DNA from: an uncultured Oscillospiraceae bacterium
GTDB taxonomy: Bacteria > Bacillota > Clostridia > Oscillospirales > Oscillospiraceae
NCBI GenBank assembly: GCA_944385415.1
Contig: CALWXC010000007.1
Coordinates: 1 to 64,000 of the forward strand
Reading direction: 5' to 3'
Length of the DNA: 64,000 nt
The notes under the pieces were generated by a model, which did no database searches, was not told the origin of the DNA, and saw nothing but the letters and a program-made list of their open reading frames with translations. A program made the position numbers and the translations under genes. Positions within the stretch are counted from its first letter, which is position 1, and each line of letters begins with the position of its first letter. Shown piece after piece: positions 31,860-41,501 of this stretch.

Positions 31860-32303
31860 GGTTCGTAGGGCGGGACCTGTGTGTCCCGCCGCCGGTTTGC
31901 ACCATCCCATATGCGGAATGCCGGTTGATTCCACCCCGCCGCCGTGCCGCACTGCCGGCCACCACCGGCGTAGGGGCCGGCATCCCTGACGGCCCCGGAT
32001 GGGGTGCGGCGTGGGCGCGTCAAGGATGCCGCGCCCTGCGAACGCGACGGACTGCCCTGCGTTGTTTGTTGGGCGGGTACGTCATCGGACGCGGTACGAC
32101 ATAAGGCCGCCGTCCGCCACCCGCTTTGGGGTGGGGACGGCGGCCTTCGGCTTTGCCGGGGATTGCGCCATCTGCGGATGGCGCTATGGACGACTGGGGA
32201 GTTCGCGCCGTGCGCGGCGCGGGTGTTTCGCTGGCTGCGGCCAGCGGGAATTTCGCCCGCTGCGGCGGGCGACCGGGGCTTTGCCCCTGGACCCCGCGAT
32301 TTT
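31860..32303 (+). repeat. Composite intergenic repeat with the AAGGCCGCCGTCC cassette
   Basis: It holds a GGCGGGAC/GTCCCGCC hairpin, GGGGCCG/CGGCCCC (loop GCATCCCTGA) and GGGCGCG/CGCGCCC (loop TCAAGGATGC) hairpins, a 140-bp cassette (32050-32190) with AAGGCCGCCGTCC...GGACGGCGGCCTT and GCGCCATC-TGCG-GATGGCGC, then UGCG hairpins with stems CGCGCCG, CGCTGGC and CGCCCGC, and GGGGCtttGCCCC. Confidence 0.75.
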
Positions 32304-32464
32304 TGGCTGCCCGCCGTCCGTTGGCAAGAGTGGTCGTCGAGGAATTTTGCGTCAGGCCAAGGTGTGGGTTCGCAGCCATACTGGATGTATGGCAAGAAGC
32401 CACACTGCAGGCATGGCACAAAAGGCCCGGCGAGCACCGCAGACACACGGGCGGTGGGCTGCCC
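32304..32464 (+). repeat. 161-nt structured element, copy 6
   Basis: This is a full-length copy on the plus strand. The terminal stem is TGGCTGCCCGCCGTCCGT with ACGGGCGGTGGGCTGCCC (16 of 18 paired). The central stem is GGTGTGGGTTC with GAAGCCACACT, where U.G of copy 1 has become U-A. It ends 35 bp from the gdhA stop. Confidence 0.85.
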
Positions 32465-32498
32465 CACAAGAAAAAATTGAGTAAAAGCTTTCGCTTTG

Positions 32499-33851
<1,353 letters not shown>

Positions 33852-33900
33852 CTACTCCATTTCTTTGCGGACGGGAGCCCGCAAGTTTTTTTCGGCAGCG

Positions 33901-33920
33901 GACCCCCGATAAAGGGGGAC
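33901..33920 (-). promoter_or_regulatory. Hairpin in the gdhA 5' leader
   Basis: On the minus strand GTCCCCC pairs with GGGGGTC across TTTATC, about 20 nt after the likely transcription start. There is no T-run. Confidence 0.45.
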
Positions 33921-33941
33921 GCCGTTTGATTGCACGATACT

Positions 33942-33970
33942 ATTATAGCGGGTCATGGTCCGTTCCACAA
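33942..33970 (-). promoter_or_regulatory. Promoter of gdhA
   Basis: On the minus strand TTGTGG and a perfect TATAAT are 17 bp apart, 94 bp upstream of the start codon. Confidence 0.75.
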
Positions 33971-34154
33971 TAGGAAACTCTCCAAATTTTAGGTTTTTTT
34001 CTGAGGTTTCCCGGTCTGCAAGTCCTTTCCATACTGTAGTCTGTTAATTGTTCACTGTAGCAGGATTTTCGTAGGGTTCTGTCCGCTGTGGAACGACATC
34101 CGGGTTTGGGTGAACGAGATGCGCAAAAAATTTTTGGAAATTGCAGAATTTTTA

Positions 34155-34183
34155 TTGCAATTTCCCAAAGATGGGAGTACAAT
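34155..34183 (+). promoter_or_regulatory. Promoter of the ssnA transcript
   Basis: TTGCAA and TACAAT are 17 bp apart. The predicted start lies near 34190, giving a leader of about 155 nt. Confidence 0.65.
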
Positions 34184-34189
34184 AAAGCT

Positions 34190-34347
34190 ACAATCTAAGA
34201 CTGGTAGCTGTAACGAAGTGCTGCGCGCACGGGCTGCAACTATCACTCGGCTTTTGCAGAGTGTTTCAAACCATAGCCATAGTGGCGGTTTGAAACATTT
34301 TTTGTTATCCGAGGCGTGTTGTTCTCAGTCATTAAGGAGGAACTATC
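34190..34347 (+). promoter_or_regulatory. Structured ssnA leader with internal terminator
   Basis: GGTAG (34203) can pair with CTATC (34240), enclosing GTGC-TGCGC-GCAC. CACTC (34244) pairs with GAGTG (34258). Then GTTTCAAACC (34263-34272) pairs perfectly with GGTTTGAAAC (34287-34296) followed by ATTTTTT, a strong intrinsic terminator ahead of the gene. The 3' arm of the second hairpin abuts the terminator, so mutually exclusive folding is possible. It fits none of the riboswitch consensus sequences I know. Confidence 0.55.
34263..34303 (+). terminator. Terminator within the ssnA leader
   Basis: A 10-bp perfect stem, GTTTCAAACC/GGTTTGAAAC, is followed by ATTTTTT. Confidence 0.8.
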
Positions 34348-35688
34348 ATGTACTTATTGACAAACGGCAGACTCATCACCCGGGACCCGGAGCATCCCTA
34401 TTATGAAAAGGGTGCAGTGGTCTTTGACGGCCCCTCCATTGTGGCGGTGGGCGAGGAAGCGGCGCTGCGGACGGCGTATCCCCAGGCGGAGGTCATCGAC
34501 GCCAAGGGCGGCGTCATCATGCCGGCGTTCATCAATGCCCATACCCACATCTATTCGGCGCTGGCCCGGGGCCTGTCCATCAATGGCTACAATCCCACCA
34601 ATTTTTATGAGGTGCTGGACGGCATGTGGTGGAACATTGACCGCCATCTGACGTTGGACGGTACCAAGGCATCGGCCGACGCCCTCTATCTGGACTGCAT
34701 CAAGCAGGGCGTCACCACCATTTTTGACCATCACGCTTCGTTCTGTGAGATTCCCGGCTCGTTGCAGCGCATTGCCGAATCGGCCAAGGAATTCGGTATC
34801 CGCTCCTGCCTGTGCTATGAGGTCTCCGACCGGGACGGCGAGGACAAGGCTTTGCAGGCCATCCAGGAGAACGCCGATTTTATCACCTGGTGCGAAACGG
34901 AAAAAGACCCCATGCTGGCGGCCATGTTCGGCGGTCACGCCTTGTTCACCATCTCCGATAAGACCTTCGAGCGGATGGTGGCGGCCAACAATGGCCGGAC
35001 CGGCTACCATATCCATGTGTCCGAGGGCATGAACGACGTGTACGACAGCCTGCAAAATTACGGACGCCGTCCGGTGCAGCGGCTGCAGGACCATGGCATC
35101 CTGGGCCCCAAGACCATCCTGGGCCATTGCATCCATGTAAATACGGCCGAAATGGAGATCATCCAGGAGACGGGCACCATGTGCGTCAATAACCCCGAAT
35201 CCAATATGGGCAACGCCGTGGGCTGCTCCCCCATTTTGCAGCTGATGGCCCGGAATATCCTGGTGGGCCTGGGTACCGACGCCTATACCAATGATATGCT
35301 GGAATCCCTCAAGGTGGCGCTGACCATCCAGCGGCATAACGCCTGCATGCCCAATGTGGGCTGGTGCGAGGTCACCAAGATGCTGTTTGAGAATAACGCC
35401 AAGATCGGTGAAAAGTACTTCCATACTACCCTGGGCGTCCTGAAGCCCGGCGCGTCTGCCGATATCATTGTCATGGATTATAAGCCGTTCACGCCGTTCT
35501 CCGGCGATAATATCGACGGCCATATGATTTTCGGTATGACAGGCCGCCAGTGCCAGACCACCATTGGCAATGGTAAGATTCTCATGAAGGACCGGGAGCT
35601 GGCCGGCGTGGACGAGGAAGCCGTCAACGCCCATATCCTGGAGGAGTCCAAGAAGCTGTGGGGCGAGCTGAACCACACAACTTATTAA
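34348..35688 (+). CDS. ssnA: SsnA-type aminohydrolase
   Basis: The 446-residue protein belongs to the metal-dependent amidohydrolase superfamily, SsnA branch. The metal site is seen in NAHTHIY (residues near 61-67), the YHIHVSEG histidine, GHCIHVN and the aspartate in GLGTDAYTNDM. NPESNMGNAVG is typical of the SsnA/guanine-deaminase group. ssnA occurs with ygfK, xdhD, hyuA and ygeX/Y/W in anaerobic purine and urate breakdown clusters; the reaction itself is not settled. The start follows TAAGGAGGAACTATC. The leader carries a terminator, so expression is probably conditional. ygfK follows after a repeat block. Confidence 0.92.
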   Translation: MYLLTNGRLITRDPEHPYYEKGAVVFDGPSIVAVGEEAALRTAYPQAEVIDAKGGVIMPAFINAHTHIYSALARGLSINGYNPTNFYEVLDGMWWNIDRHLTLDGTKASADALYLDCIKQGVTTIFDHHASFCEIPGSLQRIAESAKEFGIRSCLCYEVSDRDGEDKALQAIQENADFITWCETEKDPMLAAMFGGHALFTISDKTFERMVAANNGRTGYHIHVSEGMNDVYDSLQNYGRRPVQRLQDHGILGPKTILGHCIHVNTAEMEIIQETGTMCVNNPESNMGNAVGCSPILQLMARNILVGLGTDAYTNDMLESLKVALTIQRHNACMPNVGWCEVTKMLFENNAKIGEKYFHTTLGVLKPGASADIIVMDYKPFTPFSGDNIDGHMIFGMTGRQCQTTIGNGKILMKDRELAGVDEEAVNAHILEESKKLWGELNHTTY

Positions 35689-35689
35689 A

Positions 35690-35738
35690 GGGCTACCCAC
35701 CGTCCGTGTGTCTGCGGTGCTCGCCGGGCCTTTTCCGA
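35690..35738 (-). repeat. 161-nt structured element, truncated copy
   Basis: Only one terminal third remains (GGGCTACCCACCGTCCGT on the plus strand to the GGGCCTTTTCCG segment). It begins 2 bp after the ssnA stop codon, and a GGCGGGAC-type hairpin has replaced the rest. Confidence 0.75.
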
Positions 35739-35963
35739 ACAGCGGCGGGACACATCGGTCCCGCCCTACGAGACCATACGGACCCGCTCCCGGCGGGGCT
35801 GAGGGGCCTTTGGCCCTCCCACCGCAACAATGCGAAGCATGGATTGAGTACCTTACCGCACAAATTCGGCGGCACCGCACCAAATCCATATAAAACCCCA
35901 ACATTAAAAGTTTTACTCGATTTTTTTCAAAAAATCGCGGAGTCCAGAGGCAGGGCCTCTGGT
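35739..35963 (-). repeat. Composite intergenic repeat between ssnA and ygfK
   Basis: It holds GGCGGGAC-ACATCG-GTCCCGCC, module M1 (35792-35860), AAAAGTTTTACTCGA, the CGATTTTTT hairpin without the insert and AGAGGC/GCCTCT. Confidence 0.75.
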
Positions 35964-36088
35964 CGCCCCGCGCACGGGGCGAAATACCCGCCCGTCGCAA
36001 CGGGCGAAACACCCGCTGGCCGCAGCCAGCGAAACCCCCGCCCGCCGCAGCGGGCGAAACACCCGCCCCGCGCACGGGGCGAAATCCC
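35964..36088 (-). repeat. Tandem array of five 25-bp UGCG hairpins
   Basis: Five units of exactly 25 bp follow each other. On the plus strand each is a 7-bp stem, loop CGCA (UGCG on the minus strand), the complementary stem, and GAAAYNCC. The stems are CGCCCCG/CGGGGCG, CGCCCGT/ACGGGCG, CGCTGGC/GCCAGCG, CGCCCGC/GCGGGCG and CGCCCCG/CGGGGCG, all perfectly paired. The array ends about 20 bp before the ygfK ribosome site. Confidence 0.9.
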
Positions 36089-36126
36089 CCCCTACCCTAT
36101 ACTATATATAAAAGGAGGACCATCCC

Positions 36127-39069
36127 ATGTCCGAACTGATGACTCCCATTCCCTTCCGCCGCCTGATGCAGTGGATTACCACCGAATACCAGCGGGAAGG
36201 CTCCGTGTTCGGCGTCCACCGTCCGTATATCGCCGGTCATAAGACGCTGCCCATTTTCGGGGAAACCATCGAGACGCCTTTCGGCCCTGCCGCCGGTCCT
36301 GCCACCCAGCTGGCCCAGAATATCATTGCCGGTTACTTCGGCGGCGCCCGGTTCTTTGAGCTGAAAACCGTCCAGCAGATGGACGGCGCGGACCTGGCCG
36401 CCTGCGTCAATAAGCCCTGTATTCTGGCCGAGGACGAGTGCTACAACTGCGAATGGTCCACGGAGCTGTATGTCCACGAGGCGTTTGATGAGTATGTAAA
36501 AGCCTGGTGCGCCATCAAGATGATCTCCCACCTGTACGGCCTGGGCCATGACGACGGCTTTGTGTTCAATATGTCCGTGGGCTATGACCTGGCGGGCATC
36601 CAGGGCGAGAAAATCGACACTTACCTGAACAATATGATGGACGCTTCCAAGACGCCCATCTTCCAGGAGTGCATTGCCGTTTTGAAGGCCATGTTCCCCA
36701 ATGAGGAGGAGTTCATCGATACCATCTCCCCCAAGGTCTCCCGCAGCGTCACCGTGTCCACCCTCCACGGCTGCCCCCCCGACGAAATCGAGCGTATCGC
36801 TTCGTACCTGATTACCGAAAAGGGATTGCACACCTTCGTCAAGTGCAACCCCACCATTCTCGGTTACGAGTCCGCACGGGATATCCTGGATTCCATGGGC
36901 TTTGATTACATCGCCTTTGACGATCACCACTTTAACGAGGATTTGCAGTACTGCGACGCCATCCCCATGTTCCGCCGCCTGCTGGCCCTGGCCAATTCCA
37001 AGGGTCTGGAGTTCGGCCTGAAGCTGTCCAACACGTTCCCCGTGGACGTGAAGCAGAAGGAGCTGCCCTCGGAAGAGATGTACATGGCGGGCAAGTCCCT
37101 GTTTCCCCTGACCATCGAAATGGCCCGGCGGATTTCCAAGGAGTTCGACGGCCGCCTGCGCCTGAGCTACTCCGGCGGCGCGGACTTCTTCAATATTGAC
37201 CGGCTGTTTGCCTGCGGCATCTGGCCCATCACCATGGCCACCACCGAATTGAAGCCCGGCGGCTATCAGCGGTTCCGTCAGATCGGTGAGAAGCTGGAGC
37301 GCATGGTGTACCATCCCTTCTCCCGCGTGGACTGCGAGGGCGTGGAGCGTCTGGGCGCGGATATGCGCAATGACCGCCATCACAGAAAGGCCGTCAAGCC
37401 CCTGCCCAACCGCAAACTGGCGGAAAAGGTGCCGCTGCTCAACTGCTTTACGGCACCCTGTAAGGGCGGCTGCCCCATCGGCCAGGACATTCCCGAGTAT
37501 GTGGAGCTGTGCCGCCTGGGCTGCTATGAGGAAGCGCTGGACGTCGTCCTCGCCAAGAACCCCCTGCCCTTTATCACCGGTACCATCTGCGCCCATCACT
37601 GCATGGATAAATGTACCCGCAACTTCTACGACCTGCCGGTGGACATCCGCGGCACCAAGCTGATCGCCGCCGAGCACGGCTATGACGCGGTGTTTGCCAA
37701 GCTGCAGGCCCCCGCCGTCCGGTTCCCCGACCGGAAAGCCGCCATCGTCGGCGGCGGCCCCACCGGTATGGCTGCGGCCCACTTCCTGGCCCGTGCCGGT
37801 GTCCCTGTGACGCTGTTTGAGCGGGAGAACCAGCTGGGCGGCATCGTCCGTCAGGTCATCCCCGGTTTCCGGATCTCCGGCGAAGCCATTGACAAGGACG
37901 CCGCCATGCTGACCAAGCTGGGCGTGGACATCCGTCTGGGCGCACCGGCTCCCTCCGTGGAGGAATTGAAGGCCCAGGGTTATACCCATATTCTGCTGGC
38001 CGTGGGCGCGTGGAAGCCCGGCAAGCTGGACATTCCCGGCAACGTCCGGCCTGTTATCGCCTGGATGCAGGCCATCAAGGCGGGCAAGGAGACCGTCAGC
38101 GGCCATGTGGCCGTCATCGGCGGCGGCAATACGGCCATGGACGCGGCCCGTCTGGCGCTGCGTGCCGGTGCTGCCTCCTCTACCCTGGTCTATCGCCGGA
38201 CCCGGAAGTACATGCCCGCCGACGCCGAGGAGCTGGAGCTGGCCATGGCCGACGGCGTGCGGTTCCTGGAGCTGGTGTCCCCCATGGCCCAGGAGAACGG
38301 AAAACTGCGCTGCCGCAAGATGATTCTGGGCGAGCCCGACGCGTCCGGCCGCCGCAGCCCGGTGGAAACCGACGAGTTTGTGGAGATTCCCTGTGATCTG
38401 GTGGTATCCGCCGTGGGTGAAAAGGTGGACGATCAGTTCCTGGCCGCCAACGGCGTGGCCGTCAATGACCGGGGCCGTCCGGCCTTTGAAAACGGCTGTG
38501 TCTACACGGCGGGCGATACCCTGCGGGGTCCTGCCACCGTTGTCGAAGGCATTGCCGACGCCGCCCGGTTCTGCGAAGCCGTCACCGGCGAGAAGAGCGG
38601 GTATGTGGCTCCCAATTACGCCGAGCGGGGCGACGCCATCGCCAAAAAGGGCATCCTGTGCGATTCCGCCAAGTGCGAGGGCGACCGCTGCCTGAGCTGT
38701 AATACGGTCTGTGAATGCTGCGCCGACGTGTGCCCCAACCGTGCCAATGTGGTCATTGAGCTGGCCGACGGCAGCCATCAGATTTTGCATATCGATCAGA
38801 TGTGTAATGAGTGCGGCAACTGCGCCGTGTTCTGCCCCTACAGCAGCGCACCGTATAAGGATAAGTTCACGCTGTTCTGCTCCAGAGAGGGCATGGCGGA
38901 GAGCAAGGAGAATTCCGGCTTCCTGTATCTGGGCAATCGGAAGGTCCTGGTCCGGCTGTTCGGCAACGAGGCCGAGTATGATCTGGACGATCCCAAGAAC
39001 GGACTTCCCACGACCATCGAGGTCCTGATCCTGACGGTCCTGAATCATTACGGCTATCTGGTCCAGTAA
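36127..39069 (+). CDS. ygfK: YgfK-type putative selenate reductase/dihydropyrimidine-dehydrogenase-like flavoprotein
   Basis: The 980-residue protein has a dihydroorotate-dehydrogenase-like barrel (about 1-410), then a GltD-like electron module with the Fe-S segment CKGGCPIGQDIPEY, the FAD site AAIVGGGPTGMAAAHFL and the NAD(P) site VAVIGGGNTAMDAARLAL, and C-terminal 4Fe-4S motifs CLSCNTVCECCADVCP and CNECGNCAVFCPY. YgfK is named for selenate reduction in E. coli but belongs genetically to anaerobic purine/urate clusters with ssnA and molybdenum hydroxylases. No xdh or hydantoinase gene lies within the window. The start follows AAGGAGGACCATCCC. Confidence 0.9.
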   Translation: MSELMTPIPFRRLMQWITTEYQREGSVFGVHRPYIAGHKTLPIFGETIETPFGPAAGPATQLAQNIIAGYFGGARFFELKTVQQMDGADLAACVNKPCILAEDECYNCEWSTELYVHEAFDEYVKAWCAIKMISHLYGLGHDDGFVFNMSVGYDLAGIQGEKIDTYLNNMMDASKTPIFQECIAVLKAMFPNEEEFIDTISPKVSRSVTVSTLHGCPPDEIERIASYLITEKGLHTFVKCNPTILGYESARDILDSMGFDYIAFDDHHFNEDLQYCDAIPMFRRLLALANSKGLEFGLKLSNTFPVDVKQKELPSEEMYMAGKSLFPLTIEMARRISKEFDGRLRLSYSGGADFFNIDRLFACGIWPITMATTELKPGGYQRFRQIGEKLERMVYHPFSRVDCEGVERLGADMRNDRHHRKAVKPLPNRKLAEKVPLLNCFTAPCKGGCPIGQDIPEYVELCRLGCYEEALDVVLAKNPLPFITGTICAHHCMDKCTRNFYDLPVDIRGTKLIAAEHGYDAVFAKLQAPAVRFPDRKAAIVGGGPTGMAAAHFLARAGVPVTLFERENQLGGIVRQVIPGFRISGEAIDKDAAMLTKLGVDIRLGAPAPSVEELKAQGYTHILLAVGAWKPGKLDIPGNVRPVIAWMQAIKAGKETVSGHVAVIGGGNTAMDAARLALRAGAASSTLVYRRTRKYMPADAEELELAMADGVRFLELVSPMAQENGKLRCRKMILGEPDASGRRSPVETDEFVEIPCDLVVSAVGEKVDDQFLAANGVAVNDRGRPAFENGCVYTAGDTLRGPATVVEGIADAARFCEAVTGEKSGYVAPNYAERGDAIAKKGILCDSAKCEGDRCLSCNTVCECCADVCPNRANVVIELADGSHQILHIDQMCNECGNCAVFCPYSSAPYKDKFTLFCSREGMAESKENSGFLYLGNRKVLVRLFGNEAEYDLDDPKNGLPTTIEVLILTVLNHYGYLVQ

Positions 39070-39070
39070 C

Positions 39071-39120
39071 CCCATAAAAAAACTGGGTACCGCTTCGGCG
39101 GTACCCAGTTTTTTTATGGG
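39071..39120. terminator. Bidirectional terminator between ygfK and the MATE gene
   Basis: CCCATAAAAAAACTGGGTAC pairs with its complement around CGCTTCGGCG and gives a T-run in both directions. Confidence 0.9.
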
Positions 39121-40475
39121 GTTGTGGTACATTCCCGGAGGATTTTGGGGAATGCCCGGAGGAACAGCACCGTGGTCATCGTTGCCGAAACAATATCGGC
39201 CAACGGCTCCGAGAAGAACGTCGCCTCCGCCGACACCAGCACCGGCAGCGCCACCAATGCCACCAGATAGACCGTTTTCCGGAACAGCGAGCAGAACAGC
39301 GCCAATTTCACATGGCCCAATGCCGTCGTTTCATCCACCAATGCGTATTGGATGGCCAACGGCAGAATCATGGCCGTAAAAATCTTGATATACCGGACGC
39401 TCCGCGCTAAAATATCACCGTCCGACGTAAAGAGTTTGACAAAATACTGAGAAACCGTATGGGTAGCAATCATCATAATGGCGCAGAACAGCAGACACAG
39501 CCCCACAATGGCCTTCATGGCCTTGCGGATACGGTCCGGGTTACCCGCGCCGTAATTAAAGCTGATGACCGGTTGGGTCCCCAGGGTCATACCGCCCATG
39601 GGCATCGTAATAATCAGCAGATAACTCTGCACAATGGTGGCGCAGGTCACCAGCGTATCGCCCAATTCCGGCCCGCCGTACCGCTGGAGCATGGTATTGA
39701 GCACAATCAGCAATACGCTGTCCGTGGCGATAATGAGGAACGGCGACAGACCGAACGCCACCACCTGCCGGACGATTTTCCATGAAAACCCATGAATCCC
39801 CAGGGGAACCGGCATGGTTTTCCGCCGCAGCGTCAGCAGCACAAAGGCACAGGAGCCCATCTGAGACAGCACCGTTGCCAGCGCCGCACCGGCCACACCC
39901 ATGTCACACAGGAAAATAAAGATGGGGTCCAGCACAATATTCATCACCGCGCCCAGCAGCACCGTGAACATACCCAGGCCGGAAAAGCCCTGGCAGATGA
40001 GAAAACTGTTCATACCCGCCGCCATCAATGCGAACAGCGTACCGGCGGTGTAGATGGTCAAATAGGTATTGCCATACCCGAAGGTGCTGGGACTGGTGCC
40101 GAACCACTGGAGCAGATGGTTTTTCATCAGCAGGAACCCCACCGTCAGCGCCGCCGAAAGGCCCAACAGCAGCAGGAAACAGGTGTTGAGAATCCGGCCC
40201 GCTTCCTCTTTGCGTCCCGCGCCCATGCGCATGGCCATAATGGGGGACCCGCCCAGGCCCACCAACGTGGCGAAGGACGAAAGCAGCGTGACAATGGGGC
40301 CGCAGACGCCCACACCGGCCAGGGCCAGTTCGCCCACCTCGGGGATATTGCTGATGTAAATGCGGTCCACAATGCTGTACAGGACATTGACCAGTTGGGC
40401 CAGCATGGTGGGCAGGGCCAGCCGCAAAACCAGGCGGCCCACGGGATCGTTGCCCAGGTCGTTGGTACGCCGCAT
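39114..40475 (-). CDS. MATE-family multidrug/toxin exporter
   Basis: The 453-residue protein has 12 membrane helices and the MatE repeat: LVNVLYSIVDRIYISN, GLGGSPIMAMRMGAGRKEEA and FSGLGMFTVLLGAVMNIVLDPIF in the N-terminal half and TLGTQPVISFNYGAGN in the C-terminal half. It probably exports cationic compounds in exchange for Na+ or H+. The start ATG follows GAGAGGAGAGAGACGCG; a good promoter (40515-40543) lies upstream. It is a single-gene unit that ends at the shared terminator with ygfK. Confidence 0.9.
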   Translation of the reverse strand: MRRTNDLGNDPVGRLVLRLALPTMLAQLVNVLYSIVDRIYISNIPEVGELALAGVGVCGPIVTLLSSFATLVGLGGSPIMAMRMGAGRKEEAGRILNTCFLLLLGLSAALTVGFLLMKNHLLQWFGTSPSTFGYGNTYLTIYTAGTLFALMAAGMNSFLICQGFSGLGMFTVLLGAVMNIVLDPIFIFLCDMGVAGAALATVLSQMGSCAFVLLTLRRKTMPVPLGIHGFSWKIVRQVVAFGLSPFLIIATDSVLLIVLNTMLQRYGGPELGDTLVTCATIVQSYLLIITMPMGGMTLGTQPVISFNYGAGNPDRIRKAMKAIVGLCLLFCAIMMIATHTVSQYFVKLFTSDGDILARSVRYIKIFTAMILPLAIQYALVDETTALGHVKLALFCSLFRKTVYLVALVALPVLVSAEATFFSEPLADIVSATMTTVLFLRAFPKILRECTTTP

Positions 40476-40514
40476 CGCGTCTCTCTCCTCTCTCTTTCAA
40501 GCCGTGTGACAGTA

Positions 40515-40543
40515 AGTATAGCGGGTTCCGGGCGGCTTGTAAA
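40515..40543 (-). promoter_or_regulatory. Promoter of the MATE gene
   Basis: On the minus strand TTTACA and TATACT are 17 bp apart, 40 bp upstream of the start codon. Confidence 0.75.
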
Positions 40544-40604
40544 CAACAAACGGTTACATAGCGGGAAAAATGTTCAACATACGGAAAAATTCCCGATCTG
40601 CCCG

Positions 40605-40690
40605 ACCGTAGGGGCCGGCATCCTTGACGGCCCCGGATGGGGTGTGCCAGGGGCGCGTCAGGGATGCCGCGCCCTGCGTCCGATAGGGGG
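40605..40690 (+). repeat. Two GCATCC-loop hairpins
   Basis: GGGGCCG/CGGCCCC with loop GCATCCTTGA is followed by GGGCGCG/CGCGCCC with loop TCAGGGATGC (the reverse complement loop). Confidence 0.7.
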
Positions 40691-40711
40691 ATTTCCCCCG
40701 GTTCACACCGT

Positions 40712-40733
40712 CTTCATAAATTCTTCATGGTTT
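40712..40733 (+). promoter_or_regulatory. 11-bp direct repeats upstream of the response-regulator gene
   Basis: CTTCATAAATT and CTTCATGGTTT lie head to tail with an 11-bp step, the spacing typical for OmpR/PhoB-type tandem half-sites. They end about 60 bp before the start codon, with TATACT in between. Autoregulation is likely but inferred. Confidence 0.45.
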
Positions 40734-40792
40734 GTCTACTGTTTTGTTCATCGGAAATTTTTTATACTAAACCCGTAAGGAGGGGTTCCCAA

Positions 40793-41488
40793 ATGTATCA
40801 CATTCTGATCTGCGACGACGAGCAGGACATCGTCAACGCCTTAAAAATCTACCTGTCCAGTCCCGACCTGGTGCTGCACGAAGCCAACAACGGCCAGCAG
40901 GCCTTGGAGGTGCTGGAAAAGAACGACATTCAATTGGTGCTGCTGGACATTATGATGCCGGTGCTGGATGGGATCTCGGCCATGGTGCGCATCCGCCAGC
41001 AGAGCAACGTCCCCATCATCCTGCTGACGGCCAAGAGCGAGGACACGGACAAGATTCTGGGTCTGAACACCGGGGCAGATGATTACATCACCAAGCCGTT
41101 CAACCCGGTGGAGGTATTGGCGCGGGTGCGGTCCCAGCTGCGCCGGTATACCCAACTGGGCGGCCGGACGGAGCCGGCGGCGCCGGAACCGGACGTCTTT
41201 CAACTGGGGGGCGTCTGTCTGGATGACCGGGCCAAGGCGGTGACGCTGGACGGCGAACCGGTGTCCCTGACGCCGACGGAATTTGAGATTTTAAAGCTGT
41301 TGATTGCCAATCCGGGCCGGGTTTACTCCCCCGACGAGATCTACCGGCAGGTGTGGAAAAAGGAACCCTTCGACATCGACAACACCGTGGCGGTCCATAT
41401 CCGCCACCTCCGCGAAAAAGTGGAGATCACGCCGTCGGAGCCGCGCCATCTGAAAGTGGTGTGGGGCCGTGGCTACAAAATGGAATGA
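40793..41488 (+). CDS. OmpR/PhoB-family response regulator
   Basis: The 231-residue protein has a receiver domain (1-120) with acidic residues D8 and D9, the phosphoacceptor D52 in VLLDIMMP, the conserved TAKSEDTDK and the lysine in DDYITKPFN. A winged-helix output domain follows (about 135-231) with LTPTEFEILKLL and AVHIRHLREKVE. It pairs with the histidine kinase gene 13 nt downstream. Start: ATG 40793 after AAGGAGGGGTTCCCAA; the frame runs back into repeat sequence and those starts are rejected. The signal is unknown. Confidence 0.95.
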   Translation: MYHILICDDEQDIVNALKIYLSSPDLVLHEANNGQQALEVLEKNDIQLVLLDIMMPVLDGISAMVRIRQQSNVPIILLTAKSEDTDKILGLNTGADDYITKPFNPVEVLARVRSQLRRYTQLGGRTEPAAPEPDVFQLGGVCLDDRAKAVTLDGEPVSLTPTEFEILKLLIANPGRVYSPDEIYRQVWKKEPFDIDNTVAVHIRHLREKVEITPSEPRHLKVVWGRGYKME

Positions 41489-41501
41489 GGAGGCATCCAT
41501 C

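Noticed and set aside
33943-34246. Small genes between gdhA and ssnA
   Set aside because: The short frames overlap the two divergent promoters and the ssnA leader, have no ribosome sites, and end in the terminator.
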